Assembly (NCBI RefSeq): GCF_027596085.1
Contig: NC_072462.1
Coordinates: 16,902,921-16,966,920 of the forward strand
Length of the DNA stretch: 64,000 nucleotides
Reading direction: 5' to 3'
DNA from: Anoplopoma fimbria
Lineage: Eukaryota > Chordata > Actinopteri > Perciformes > Anoplopomatidae
The position numbers were made by a program, and so were the translations under genes. This document shows, piece by piece, positions 13,101 to 22,079 of the stretch. Numbering within the stretch: the first letter of the stretch is position 1; every line of letters begins with the position of its first letter. Below the pieces are notes generated by a model. That model did not search any database and was not told the DNA's origin. It worked only from the letters and a program-made list of their open reading frames with translations.

Positions 13101-15421
13101 CAGCTAAGTGCTGCACAGAAACAGCTGGCCGAGAGCAGAGCAGACTCATCTCCCTCCTCAGAAGAAAAGCAGGTCGAGGTGCTGAACATAAAGGTGGAGG
13201 AGCTGCAGACGTTGCTAGGTGAGACGGAGAAGAAGCACTCGGCTGCTCTAGAGGAGATTTCACTGCTGAAGCAGGAAGCAGAGGCTCAGGCACAAAACTC
13301 TGTGACCCTCGCCGACCACACACAGGTGATGTCATCTCTGGGAAATGCTATCAAAGAGTTGGAAAGCCAGTCAGAGACGTTGAAAGAGCAGCTACACCAG
13401 AAAATCTTGCAGGTGGAGGCTCTTCAGAACAGGTGAGGAAACTAGAAAACTAACGTCATACCTGGTCTATAGTCCATCTTTTTCTGCTTATACTGGAGAC
13501 TTCAGCCTGATGCTGAGGTGGAAGTGGGGCTTATTGAATGGTATATAATCAATCAGAAAAGCAGTGGAGGAATGTAACTAAATACATTTACTTTAACACT
13601 GTACAATTTTAGCATACTTCTGAAGTATTTGGCATTAATGCTACAGTCAATTCCTCTGCTACATTTCAGAGGAAAATATTGTACTTTTTACTCCATAACT
13701 AGTTTATAATACAGTGTGTGGGGTCTAAAAGGCGAAGATGTTTCTCCTACTGTAGTGAACAGGCCATGACTTTCTTGTGTCTATTTCACAATAGGCTGAC
13801 TGCAGAGAAAGATGTTACCCCAGATGATTCTGTCTCCCGCACCGAGCACGACACTTCTCAACAGCAGCTGGAGGGCGAGGTGAACCGTCTGACGCAGCTC
13901 CTCCAGGGGGCCCTCAGAAAGCAGGATGAGATGGCTCTGGAGGCCACTGATGCGTGGCAGAAGGTGAGAAGAAAAGAAGGGGATAAAAAAACAAAAACGT
14001 TTAAGCGTTGACGGTTTATCTTTCCATACCATGTATTTCTTAAACATACCTATCCACACGTATTCATCCATCAGGCACGGGAGAATGGTGCAGAGCGGGA
14101 GGCCCTGCAGGAGCTGATGATGTCGAGGGAGAAGGAGAACCAGACGCTGACCACCAAGCTGGCGGAGTCCCAGGATGCTGTGTGTCAGCTCAAACAGCTG
14201 GTGGAGAACCACGTTGCCTCAGAGAGAGAAAAAAACAAGAGGGTAAGTGATAATCTGTTTTGCAGAAGTAGCATCACTATTGCAGTACTTGACATTTCAG
14301 TGATGTCTGTCCAACACTCTACTTAATAACATGATTTATTGGTCGTGGTTTTTTTTCTTTTTTTTTGCATGAGTCAGCCTAAACTTGTCTTATCAGGACC
14401 TTTTTTTTATTCTGTGACCTCACCCTGCAAAGTTCATTGTTTCATTAATTGCATGTTTTATGTTTTTCCCTATCAGATAGATGACCTGTCACGGGAGGTG
14501 GGGAAGCTGAAGGATGCCTTAAACAGCCTATCACAGCTCTCCTACAGTGCTGGTTCTCCCTCCAAAAGACAGCAGCAAAACCAGCAGCTAAGCCAGCAGC
14601 TTGAGACGTTGCAGCAACAGATCAAACAACTACAGTACCAGCTAGCTGTAAGATTTGGTCCACATATTGTTTAGATAGGACACACAATAACAACCATTTT
14701 GAAAGAATGCACTGTAGTTTGAATTCTTAAATGTAAAGGTGAATTTTTTTGTAATTTACCTGATGTTTTCTTTGTAGGAGTCAAAAAAGCAGCACCATGA
14801 GATAGTGTCAGTCTACAGGATGCACCTCCTCTATGCTGTCCAGGTAAATCCATTCATTAGTTTTTACAGAAAGCATGCAGGTGAAGTTTTCAACACATAT
14901 TTTCCATCCTCTTGTATCACATTGCATTGCATCATAGGCAACAACCAAATGGTTCACCTCAGTATGAAGAAATATATTATTTCTCACTGGTATCTAGCCA
15001 TGGACATAGTTTTGGTTTTATTAGCCAAGGTTTCCTAATATGATAGCTGCACTCACAAGACAGAGAAATTAGTTTTAAAACATTTTACAAATGTGATAGG
15101 AAGTTCCACTGAAACCTGTTCATAGTGAGGTCCACCGTTCTATTGGGGTGGCAGTGCAGCAGACATCTTAAAAGCTGGACAAATCAACACAACAGTGTGG
15201 GATGTGAGACATTTTGTGAGAAAAAATATAACTTTTTTTGTATTTAGGCAAACTTTAAATCCCTTAGTAATTTGGGTTTTACTAATGTTGTATTGTTTTA
15301 GTGACTTAACTGAACTGGTGCTGTGTGCTTTCAGGGTCAGATGGACGAGGATGTCCAGAAAGCCTTGAAGCAAATCCTGATGATGTGCAAGATGCCAAGC
15401 CAAGCCAAGGAGGCCTTCTAA
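1..15421 (+). CDS. rai14: rai14 (retinoic acid induced 14, ankycorbin), 5'-partial, 18 exons
   Basis: Coding exons: 1-89, 306-370, 1368-1425, 2293-2363, 6177-6283, 6771-6955, 7925-7950, 8363-8449, 9247-9336, 10033-10170, 10708-10809, 12071-12787, 12963-13432, 13795-13963, 14075-14242, 14477-14647, 14778-14843, 15335-15421. All junctions are GT..AG and phases match, giving one open frame of about 954 residues to the TAA at 15419-15421. The first exons, with the start codon, are off the left edge. The order is ankyrin repeats (first six exons), a linker with [12 protein letters not shown], and a long coiled coil rich in E, Q, K and L. The C-terminus carries [20 protein letters not shown], the best-conserved stretch with mammalian RAI14. 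RAI14 is known as an actin-associated scaffold of stress fibres and cell junctions; that role is transferred from the family. The mammalian protein is about 980 residues, so size fits once the missing N-terminus is added. Confidence 0.95.
306..370 (+). CDS. rai14: rai14 exon b: ankyrin repeat
   Basis: Encodes [19 protein letters not shown], an ankyrin repeat that aligns with the human RAI14 segment ALHLAAKNSHHEC. The acceptor is TTCAG and the donor GTAAGG. It enters in phase 1 and leaves in phase 0. Confidence 0.92.
804..827. repeat. (CA)n microsatellite, 24 bp
   Basis: Uninterrupted AC dinucleotide run in a rai14 intron. Confidence 0.95.
1368..1425 (+). CDS. rai14: rai14 exon c: ankyrin repeat
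   Basis: Encodes [19 protein letters not shown], which matches the human SKCPAESVDSSGKTALHYA. The acceptor is CCTCCAG and the donor GTAAGT. It ends one base into the next Ala codon. Confidence 0.93.
2293..2363 (+). CDS. rai14: rai14 exon d: ankyrin repeat
   Basis: Encodes [20 protein letters not shown] followed by KDA, the repeat corresponding to human [12 protein letters not shown]. The acceptor is TTCTCAG and the donor GTATGT. It ends in phase 0 before a 3.8-kb intron, the longest in this part of the gene. Confidence 0.92.
2364..6176 (+). other. rai14 intron, 3.8 kb
   Basis: The largest rai14 intron in the window. It holds a TG array at 2961-3001, a short GAGCA tandem near 5385-5401, and otherwise AT-rich sequence without coding signal. 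Short frames here have no splice signals in phase with rai14 and no recognisable motif. Confidence 0.7.
2961..3001. repeat. (TG)n microsatellite, about 41 bp
   Basis: Uninterrupted TG run in the 3.8-kb rai14 intron. The Cys/Val and His/Thr reading frames over it are artefacts of the repeat. Confidence 0.97.
6177..6283 (+). CDS. rai14: rai14 exon e: ankyrin repeat
   Basis: Encodes [18 protein letters not shown] then [16 protein letters not shown], matching human NIPLLLAVQNGHSEIC and LLDHGADVNSRNKSG. The acceptor is CCAAAG and the donor GTAC. It ends two bases into an Arg codon completed by the exon at 6771. Confidence 0.92.
6410..6600. repeat. Dispersed repeat, copy 1 (left of exon 6771-6955)
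   Basis: Contains GATGTCTACCTG, TTGTAATCCAAGC, GTGCTTTGTTTA and CACTGGCTAG in order. The same blocks occur, reverse-complemented and in reverse order, at about 7255-7535. Probably a non-autonomous teleost element; the family is not named. Confidence 0.7.
6771..6955 (+). CDS. rai14: rai14 exon f: last ankyrin repeats
   Basis: Encodes [40 protein letters not shown] and the following helix, matching human RTALMLACEIGSSNAVEAL. The acceptor is TTGCAG and the donor GTAAGA. The exon sits between two oppositely oriented copies of one dispersed repeat (about 6410-6600 and 7255-7535) and a long CA array starts 94 bases downstream. Confidence 0.94.
7049..7137. repeat. (AC)n microsatellite, about 89 bp
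   Basis: Uninterrupted AC run 94 bases after the donor of exon 6771-6955. Confidence 0.98.
7255..7535. repeat. Dispersed repeat, copy 2, inverted (right of exon 6771-6955)
   Basis: Carries TAAACAAAGCAC, GCTTGGATTACAA and CAGGTAGACAT, the reverse complements of blocks in the copy at 6410-6600. The two copies are in opposite orientation across exon 6771-6955, which the splicing machinery would see as a long imperfect hairpin in the pre-mRNA. Confidence 0.7.
7925..7950 (+). CDS. rai14: rai14 microexon (26 nt)
   Basis: This 26-base exon encodes DIKSPRSPQ and lies between TTTAACAG and GTAACA. It restores phase 0 after the preceding exon and aligns with human DLKTPTKPKQ just before HDQVSK. Without it the flanking exons would not join in frame, which supports it strongly despite its size. 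Confidence 0.85.
8363..8449 (+). CDS. rai14: rai14 exon: basic/proline-rich linker
   Basis: Encodes 29 residues including [19 protein letters not shown] and [10 protein letters not shown], nearly identical to human RAI14. KKRK is a plausible nuclear-localisation-type basic patch and PPPP a possible docking site for SH3 or EVH1 domains; both roles are inferred. The acceptor is CTCCTCAG and the donor GTAAAC; the exon is in phase 0 at both ends. Confidence 0.95.
9247..9336 (+). CDS. rai14: rai14 exon: Ser/Pro-rich linker
   Basis: Encodes 30 residues, [19 protein letters not shown] then [11 protein letters not shown], low in predicted structure and rich in Ser/Thr-Pro sites. It aligns loosely with human SPRSITSTPLSGKES. 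The acceptor is CTTCAG and the donor GTAAAA; phase 0 at both ends, so it could be skipped without frameshift. Confidence 0.88.
10033..10170 (+). CDS. rai14: rai14 exon: start of coiled coil
   Basis: Encodes 46 residues beginning [20 protein letters not shown], with heptad-like spacing of L, V and I. The acceptor is TTCAAAG at the end of a pyrimidine-rich tract and the donor is GTGACT. Phase 0 at both ends. Confidence 0.9.
10708..10809 (+). CDS. rai14: rai14 exon: coiled coil
   Basis: Encodes 34 residues including [20 protein letters not shown], matching human LLSLLQAKVASLTLHN. The acceptor TTGATAG has an unusual GT-rich upstream tract; the donor is GTATGT. Phase 0 at both ends. Frame and homology fix the boundaries. 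Confidence 0.9.
10985..11011. repeat. (AAT)n trinucleotide microsatellite
   Basis: Short run of AAT units in the intron before the large rai14 exon. Confidence 0.85.
11857..11950. repeat. Dispersed repeat of the GGGCTGCAA family, fragment
   Basis: Starts GGGCTGCAATGATTAGTTGA and continues through GATTAGTTGAAAA to AGCAAAAAATGCCAAAG. This is the end of a common teleost element related to the copies at 20461-20705 and 40541-40776. It lies in the rai14 intron before exon 12071-12787. Confidence 0.65.
12071..12787 (+). CDS. rai14: rai14 large exon: linker and coiled coil
   Basis: Encodes 239 residues. The first part ([20 protein letters not shown]) corresponds to human DLSFDSYHSTQTDL; the rest is strongly charged coiled coil rich in E, R, Q and L, ending QEEIRMLQ. 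The acceptor is CCTCACAG and the donor GTAAAT. The frame stays open into both flanking introns, from 11927 to 12940, so a retained intron would extend the peptide before a stop. The exon is purine-rich on the coding strand. Confidence 0.93.
12963..13432 (+). CDS. rai14: rai14 exon: coiled coil
   Basis: Encodes 156 residues of continuous coiled coil, including [20 protein letters not shown] and [20 protein letters not shown], which parallels human NSVSITEHLQVITTLRTAAK. The acceptor is TTGTTTAG after a short 175-base intron and the donor is GTGAGG. It ends two bases into an Arg codon. Confidence 0.93.
13562..13705. repeat. Dispersed teleost repeat in a rai14 intron
   Basis: Contains CAGTGGAGGAATGTAACTAA, ATACATTTACTTTAACACTG, CTACATTTCAGAGG and TATTGTACTTTTTACTCCA in order. 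This is the order of a very common teleost dispersed repeat I recall (GTAACTAAGTACATTTACT...CTACATTTCAGAGGGAAA). Family identity is from memory. Confidence 0.65.
13795..13963 (+). CDS. rai14: rai14 exon: coiled coil
   Basis: Encodes [20 protein letters not shown] then a coiled coil ending LEATDAWQK. It starts with the base that completes an Arg codon and ends in phase 0. The acceptor is CACAATAG and the donor GTGAGA. The intron before it carries a dispersed repeat. Confidence 0.92.
14075..14242 (+). CDS. rai14: rai14 exon: coiled coil
   Basis: Encodes 56 residues, with [20 protein letters not shown] and [20 protein letters not shown]. It follows a 111-base intron. The acceptor is CATCAG and the donor GTAAGT; phase 0 at both ends. 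Confidence 0.93.
14477..14647 (+). CDS. rai14: rai14 exon: conserved coiled-coil end
   Basis: Encodes 57 residues, with [20 protein letters not shown] and [20 protein letters not shown], close to human [21 protein letters not shown] local Gln-rich expansion relative to human is visible. The acceptor is CCCTATCAG and the donor GTAAGA. Confidence 0.95.
14778..14843 (+). CDS. rai14: rai14 penultimate exon: conserved C-terminal motif
   Basis: Encodes 22 residues ending [17 protein letters not shown], almost identical to the human protein. The acceptor is TTTGTAG and the donor GTAAAT; phase 0 at both ends. Confidence 0.96.
15335..15421 (+). CDS. rai14: rai14 last coding exon
   Basis: Encodes [20 protein letters not shown] then PSQAKEAF and a TAA stop at 15419-15421. 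The human end is [20 protein letters not shown] followed by a short polar tail, so only the last few residues differ. The acceptor is GCTTTCAG. Confidence 0.96.
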   Translation, partial: GQMDEDVQKALKQILMMCKMPSQAKEAF

Positions 15422-17400
15422 GACACACTGGGCCTGGTTTCCCAAAAGCATGTTGTGGACGAAAGTGAAGTGAACTGCTGCCGTCACCACAGTTACTCCA
15501 GTCCGAATGTACACGTTGCTTGTGCTGATTGCAAGCCAGGCCAACACATGGTGCCTCTGGAGGAACCTTCAGTATTTGTTACTGAGGAATAGGTTTACAA
15601 CCATGGTCATTGCCTTTGCTAATGTAATTTTGAACGACTAAGATCATCAATCTTATGATGAAAAATGCTTTTGGGAAACCCCAGCCCAGCATAAAGATAC
15701 TGTACATCAGCCAATTGACCATTCAAATGAATGAGAGAACCAAGTAGTTCAAGCCAAATGTATAATCTCAGTATGTGCATGTTAACACTACAATCTCAAT
15801 GTGCACTAACCTTAAATCACATGCAGTTGGACATTGCGATATTACAAAGAGTGTACTTTGACATAAACATACACGAACCGTGTAAGTGCGTACTAATCAG
15901 TCCACAGAAAACAGTAAGTTTCATGTGGTTGGTTTCTGTTACAATGTGCGCTTAGAGGTATAAAAGACTCACTTGGCACTGCTGTAGTAGTATCCGTTTT
16001 ATGATACAACAGTGTTAGTATTATTTTACTTGTTGTCTAAAGGTTTCATGGTTGTCAACATTTTCCTAATAGTCTAAATTATTTGTGCCCTCTTTACAAT
16101 GCATGTGACTTTGCTCAACGCCAACATCAAAATCACAAAGAAATGTTTTTTGTTCTTTGAAGAAAAAAAGCATGATACTGTTTGTATTGCTATTTTCGTA
16201 TTAGCACAACATTTATAAAAAATGTACTTTACTAAATTGTATTACATGCCATGTTTTCTAAAGTACTGTACTTTATTGAAGAGGTTTGATAGCTGTATTT
16301 TTGATGGCCTTGTTTTGTGTCTGTTTTATGTGAAGGAAATTAATTTTCCTCGAGTATAACGACGCACTCTTGTCTAGTGACACCTGAATTAGTCTATTTT
16401 CCTGTTATAATTCATATTTTACTATAAAGAGTTGAATATGATTGTCTACTGTAATAAGAAAACATTTCAGTTGTAACAAATGCCCAACAGTATGGGCTCA
16501 ATATTTATGTCTTTTTGACTTAGAGGAGAATTCCGCTCTTGTCTAATCTTACACTTCGTTCTTTTGTTTAGCTACTCCTTACTTGAAAAGCATGCAAAAT
16601 GTGTTGGCTGAAAGCGAAAGAATTGTTGAGTCTGCTGTCACGTGCCTGGAATCAGACAGTATTTTTCTGGCTCTGCAGTTATTTCATCTGAAAATTACCT
16701 TAAATATCAGTAATTTCAATTGTCGTAGATGCCAATTTCACCAGGCTTCCTTATTAATTTATTAGCATTTACCGAGAATGTTTTTTGTCTTTCTAGTTGT
16801 GATACTCCCATCTCTATCAGTGTTCTTTGTAGGTACCGATATACACTGTACAGAATACATTTAAAATGGATTTCTTTGAACGTGTCTTCTAGAGGCTTCT
16901 GAACTGTTTTCACAACACACTCCTTTGCCTTAGTACTGTACTACTATCGATCCTTCCTCTGAACAGTGTTTGAGATTATTAAGAACACACCCAACACTAA
17001 CGCTGTTAAACTTAAGTCCGATTAAATTCATTTTTTTATATGAAACTCCCTGTATCTCACTCAGGAACTTTTTTTACTCGACATGATTTACACCTGACTG
17101 AGACTTCTTAGACGCTGAGTACAGCTTTTGCTTCACTTCATCGGCTGTAGAATATCACAAACAACTTAGCTCTTTCTCTCAAGGCCTTGACTGAAATATT
17201 TTTTAACAAGAAAGGGAAAAGAAATTAACAATTCTTTGATGGTTGTTTTAGAAGTGACAGTGAAAAGAATTTGCCAACTGCTTTGTTGCCCACATTAATA
17301 CATTTTCAAGAACCTGTAACAGTGTGTGTCTGTTTTATGTTTCACATCTCTTTAATATCAAAATGTGTGAAAAGTACCTCACAAGAAAGCTAACTACTTA
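15422..17400 (+). other. rai14: Probable rai14 3'UTR and immediate downstream sequence
   Basis: AT-rich, non-coding sequence after the stop. No canonical AATAAA was seen by eye here. Candidate variants are ATTAAA at 17031-17036 and TATAAA near 16213 and 16433, so the cleavage site is not decided. It starts with a small inverted-repeat element (15430-15690). Confidence 0.5.
15430..15690. mobile_element. Small inverted-repeat element (MITE-like) in the rai14 3'UTR
   Basis: A perfect 16-base inverted repeat bounds it: GGTTTCCCAAAAGCAT at 15436-15451 and its reverse complement at 15665-15680. Inside is the ACGACTAAGATCATC-type sequence I recall from a common teleost dispersed repeat. No coding capacity. 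It starts within about ten bases of the rai14 stop codon and would be transcribed as part of the 3'UTR. Confidence 0.7.
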
Positions 17401-17615
17401 ATTTACTTTAGTATTTCATCATACCCTGGTTGAAATGAAAACTTTTTGTCATTTTGTCATGCATACAACTACAGTGTGCTCAGCCCAAATGCGTTAACAA
17501 GCCGCCACAGATTAACAAATCAGATTCAGAATGCCCCACACATCTTTGCATAAACTGATTTTCAAACATTGAATACAAGACACAGACAACCTGAGTAGAC
17601 ACAGGATATTGTTTT

Positions 17616-17644
17616 TAAAGTGGCCCTATTATGCTTTTCCACTT
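17616..17644. repeat. Fragment of a second dispersed repeat abutting the Tc1 relic
   Basis: AAAGTGGCCCTATTATGC matches the start of a common teleost dispersed repeat I recall. It ends where sequence like the Tc1 element at 17645 begins, suggesting one insertion within another. Confidence 0.4.
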
Positions 17645-17734
17645 TCACGCAGAATTGCTTTAATTCAGCCCCATCGGATGGTTTTCATGCATGAAGTGCC
17701 TGTTTAAGGTCCTGCCACAGCATCTCAGCTGGTT

Positions 17735-18004
17735 TCAAGTTTCGGTAAGGCCACTCCAACCTTCATTTTCTTTGATGCCATGCATCTGCCATGCAGAGGT
17801 GGACTTGCGCTTGTGCTTCTGTTGACCAGGTCCTGAAGCAGCAAAGCATCCCCACACCATCACACTTCTACCACCATGTTTGACTGACTGTAAGTATGAT
17901 GTTCTTATTGTGGAATGCAACGTTAGCTTTGTTGTTAGCAAGATGTAACGGGACTCATGTCCTCTAAAAAGTTCCACTTTTGACTGATCAGTTTGACAAG
18001 ACAT
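17735..18004 (-). pseudogene. Tc1-like transposase fragment, catalytic region
   Basis: Includes KVELFRGHESRYI and GGRSVMVWGCFAASGPG, motifs of the DDE core. The segment carrying the second Asp (QQDNDPKH in relatives) and the final Glu are not present here. Non-functional. Confidence 0.83.
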
Positions 18005-18026
18005 CCCAAAAAGCCCGGGTTAGAAG

Positions 18027-18275
18027 TTAGAAGTGTTGTTTTTTTTTTTGCAGGGCAACTCTTCCATTGATACCATTTTTGCCCAGTCTTTTTCTTATGG
18101 TAGAATCATGAACGCTGACATTAAAGTGGGCCGAGCAAAGCCTGCAGTTCCTTAGATGTTTGCCTGGGTTCTTTTGAGATTTCCTGTCGTCAATGGAGGA
18201 TTTTTGTGGCCGGCCACTCCTGGGAAGATTCACCACTGTTCTAATTTTTCTCAATTTGCAGATAATGGCTTTCAT
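18027..18275 (-). pseudogene. Tc1-like transposase fragment, DNA-binding domain
   Basis: 82-codon open remnant with the GRP-containing linker (LPRSGRP) and the second helix-turn-helix (STIRKRLGKNGI). It is out of frame with the downstream catalytic remnant. A decayed copy with no expected function. Confidence 0.85.
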
Positions 18276-19439
18276 TGTGGTTCCAGAGCCATAGAAAGGG
18301 CTTTGTAACCCTTTCCAGACCGATATATTTCTTTTGATCCTGTCATAGTGTACTGCACGCTTAGACCTTTTAGCTTATTTCCCGATGCTGGATAGGTTCT
18401 ATTGAGTAACTAAGAGGGCAATTACTTTTTTCCAGGAGGTGTTGGATTACATTTTTCCCTCAATGACTGAAGTTATCATTTAGAAACTGTATTTTGCGTT
18501 TATTAAGGTTGTCTTTGTATGATATTAAATCTGTTTAAAATTCTGAAACGGTTTGTTGTGTATGCAAAAATAGAAGAATTCAGGAAGGGGACAAATACTT
18601 TTGTATACATTTTCCAATAACGCACACTTATCTTATCCAAACTTTCGAGAAAACGTTGACTAATTGAAACACAACCAAACTAAGCAACTACTAAGGACTC
18701 TTATATTATAAATGTATGTATGTCTAGCACAAAAGAAAATAGGACACACAGCTCACACAACCTATTTGTTCCTGAATATTTTTTTAATATGCCACATTCA
18801 ATGACCACAGGCCCAATACTAGTTCTCATCTAGGCAACTATTAAGACCTTTGGCTTCTAGATAAAGAGATACAACAAATGATTCAGTGCTTTACGTCAGA
18901 TGGAGTTGTTGGGCCCATTTCATGTTTGGTTTCATTAAACCTTTGCTAGCAAAGACAGAAGCTGTTACTCAATTAGCACGAAATGAGCCGCAGTGTTTCC
19001 TTATTCAATATAGTCAAATCAGATTCATCTGAACATTTATGTGGATAGTAGTTTTGCTAAGTGCAAGGACACTTTAAGACTGAACAGGTGTTATATGACC
19101 ACTAGATGGCAGCCTTTGCCAAAATTGGATTGCTTATCGCTTATTTAGTGTCATGCTCAAAAATATCAAGTGAAAAAATATGAGTATCTAAGACATTAAT
19201 AGTCTAAGAACAATTCCAATAAATTGAAATATGAGGATAAAGTATCAAATAAAATATAATAAATTTAGGGTAGATAGGTGTACAGTAATTGCAAAAGGAA
19301 TACACTGAATCTAAACAGGAATGAAGGATAATGAGGTGTATTCATATATAAACATATATTTAGTTATATACAAATATACAGGTGGGTGAAAAATTGTAGA
19401 GAAAAAGCTGATTAATGACAGGAAATCTAATTATTTGAT

Positions 19440-19665
19440 GGGTAGGACTTTCTGTGAAAGGGGCCTTCATATTCACCAAATCTCAACCACAATTGAAATC
19501 CTCTGAGATATTTGAGACAGACACATTAGGCAGACTCTCCGCCACCATCATCGAATACCAAATGAGGGAATATCTTTTATAAGAATGGTGTTTTATCCCT
19601 CCAGTACAATTACAGAGACATGTAGGATTTATGCAAAGAAAGCATTTGAATTTGTTATGTTGTTT
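19440..19665 (+). mobile_element. Second Tc1/mariner-like transposase relic
   Basis: TTCACCAAATCTCAACC, CGCCACCATCATCGAATACC, AAATGAGGGAATATCTTTTA and GAATGGTGTT...CATCCCTCCAGTA occur in order. They match the C-terminal coding end of a Tc1-like transposase (SPDLNPIE... to HQMREYLLEEW in relatives). Stops and indels interrupt the frame. It is on the opposite strand from the relic at 17645-18612 and looks like a different family. Confidence 0.7.
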
Positions 19666-20114
19666 TTTTAATTGTTTACGTTACTCCATACCCATATATA
19701 GCCTACATACTTTACATATATACAAATAATATCTAATGTGCAGACTCTGTTCTTGCTCTCTGAGCACATGCATTTACTCAAACCTCCTCCAGAATCAGGG
19801 TTAGAAATATACACTTTGAGTTTCAAATACTAGTTGAATTTAAAAAAAAAAAAATCAGATGCATTTTTTTATCTTCCTGTTGGGTTAGGCACTCCGTCCT
19901 CCATGTCAACACTCTATCCTCTCTTAATGTCCACTCAGCTTTTGCTCTCAGAAGTCCTGCCAGCCTGACTCTGGGTAATTTATTTGCCGTTCTGTTTCCT
20001 CTAACCGGTGGCACAACCACTTCGTTTCCTGCCCTGGCCCTGTGTTCTCCCCGCTGGGCAAACACACACATACGCATATGCACACAAGAAACAACACACA
20101 TTCAAACAAACACA

Positions 20115-20118
<4 letters not shown>

Positions 20119-20206
<88 letters not shown>
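20119..20206. repeat. (CA)n microsatellite, about 88 bp
   Basis: Uninterrupted CA run flanked on the left by degenerate CA-rich sequence (20061-20118). Confidence 0.98.
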
Positions 20207-20207
<1 letters not shown>

Positions 20208-20460
20208 CTGCTTTTACACAACAACTTCCTGTCAATCCTGCTTACCCACACGTTCCACCCTCAGGCCTTGTGGGTTAGTGGAGAAAGATCTAGTGCTGTG
20301 ATCATAATCCAGCTAGGACCAGTATTTGTCAAGCATCCCAGACTGTGAGTGGCAGGATCAACTCTGCTCAGCTAAACTGAAATATTAAATTTGAAGTTAT
20401 AAACTTTGTCTTTATATATCACACATTTGTTCTTTATACCTATCTTGTTCCAATAGAAGT

Positions 20461-20705
20461 AGAACTAAAACAATTAGCCAATCAACCAATTAATGATGAA
20501 TAGAAAATGAATAGTCAAAAGCTTTAATAATCAATTACATTTTTATTTTCCAACCAAAAATGCAAAAAAAACACAGAAGATATTTTGGTTTTGCATGGTT
20601 GGTCAAACAAGCAAGTAATTGTCGGCTCTAGAAAAAATATCAGAAAACTTTTAAAAACATTTTACAATTAAAATGATAATATAATTGATTAACTGAAACA
20701 AAAGC
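20461..20705. repeat. Dispersed repeat of the GGGCTGCAA family
   Basis: CAATTAGCCAATCAACCAAT, AATAGTCAAAAGC, TTTTCCAACCAAAAATGC and TGATTAACTGAAACA occur in the order of the ATTAATCG-rich teleost element. This copy is more decayed than the one at 40541-40776. Confidence 0.55.
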
Positions 20706-22079
20706 TCTTCCATATTAATCTGGGACGCACTACTCCTCTACTACACTCTCTTTACTACATTTTAAAAAAGAGCCTTTGTAATGATGAGGCAGTGAAGTTC
20801 AAGGGAATGAATGCCAAAAGAAAGCGAGAATGCCAAAGAAAGCGAATGCTTAGGGTACCCAAAGATGAACCCCGATGAACCCCAGAGCACGGATAAGGTG
20901 GTTTGAGACTGACACATATCCACACTCCACATATTCAAAAAACGTATGATATATGAATGCAAAAAAGTAAATTAATTGATTCAGGGTAATTCTGTGAGGA
21001 GAAAATACATTCAGAAATGAAGAGTGGAGAGTTTAGACAATGTTAAGAAGTCATCCCAAAAGGTCAAAGCCTAGGAGAGGGAGACTCTGTCTGAAGGAGC
21101 CCATTCAGGGGGAAATGAGAAGAGGTTGTGGCCAAGAAAAATAACATGGAGAAGCAAGAGCAGTAGATCAGGAGAGAGGGACAAGTGTATATATTGATTC
21201 AGGGGAAGGATGACTAATCTGCCACTAAGAGACTCCTCTGAAGTGGCGTATAAATCTGTATAAGATGCCAGAAGCATGAGAAGAACAGGCTGAGGAGGTG
21301 AAGAGGAAGTGCTGATGAAGAGTTGAGTTTTCTAATTCGACGACCATGACTCACAAGTGATTAAGTACGGTAGCAATAAAGTAATGCAGTTTCAGCTGCC
21401 AAATTGCCACTTTTACAGCATTTTTTTAAATTCTATCCGTGTCTATGCTAACAATCTGTTTATACAGTGTATTTCCTACCAATCAAGGTTTATGGGCTTA
21501 GTAAATATAGTTGAATGTCTTCCTACTAATGTGCGTCATAGGCCCAATGCTCGGTCTCAGTAAGCAGGCCTGTGTTATCTGCTGAAGTGCTGGTACTTGT
21601 ATCAGTATGTGCTGTTTCCATAATGAATTATCTGCTATTACAGACATCTGAACCATGAATCATTCAGCTAACTATGATACAGAAATAGTTATTAACGCAC
21701 ATTGTTAATGAGGCTGTTACAATGTGTGAGACAGAGTTAATGTGTAACCAGCTGTTGTGACCCCACATGTGCAGCCTTTAAAGCGGTTCCTGTGCCTGGT
21801 GGCAACCTTCGACATATGTGGGCTGCAGCTGAACTTTGATCTCCCTCTGCTAAACATGTCTGATTAAACTGTGGTTAGTTGTCCCTACAAAAAAAAAGCA
21901 TGATCAAATAATTTGCTAAAGAGCATTACTCCACTGTGGTTTACATTTTCCACCCACCGAGGAAAGTCATCTGTGCATAAATACATGTGCACAAACCAAC
22001 ATGTGCCACACTGCTAAAATGTACAGCACTCAAAACATTTTCCTGTGGTTGGACAGTGGATTAATCTAACAATATGAGT

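Larger units (their letters stand above)
17645..18612 (-). mobile_element. Tc1-like DNA transposon relic with decayed transposase
   Basis: On the minus strand, 18275-18027 reads NLPRSGRPQKS and VSVHDSTIRKRLGKNGINGR, the helix-turn-helix DNA-binding part of Tc1-like transposases. The stretch at 18004-17735 reads DQSKVELFRGHESRY and VKHGGRSVMVWGCFAASGPG, the catalytic-core region. Frames are broken and internal segments missing, so it cannot make transposase. The right end has GGGCAATTACTTTTTTCC near 18418 and GGGGACAAATACTTTTGTA near 18588, like the long inverted ends of this family. The matching left end is missing, so the copy is truncated. Confidence 0.88.

Noticed and set aside
15140..15547. 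135-residue frame antisense to the rai14 last exon
   Set aside because: It overlaps the coding exon and the inverted-repeat element and contains no recognisable domain.
20119..20206. CRISPR-like regular repeat
   Set aside because: A simple dinucleotide microsatellite without spacers, in a vertebrate genome.
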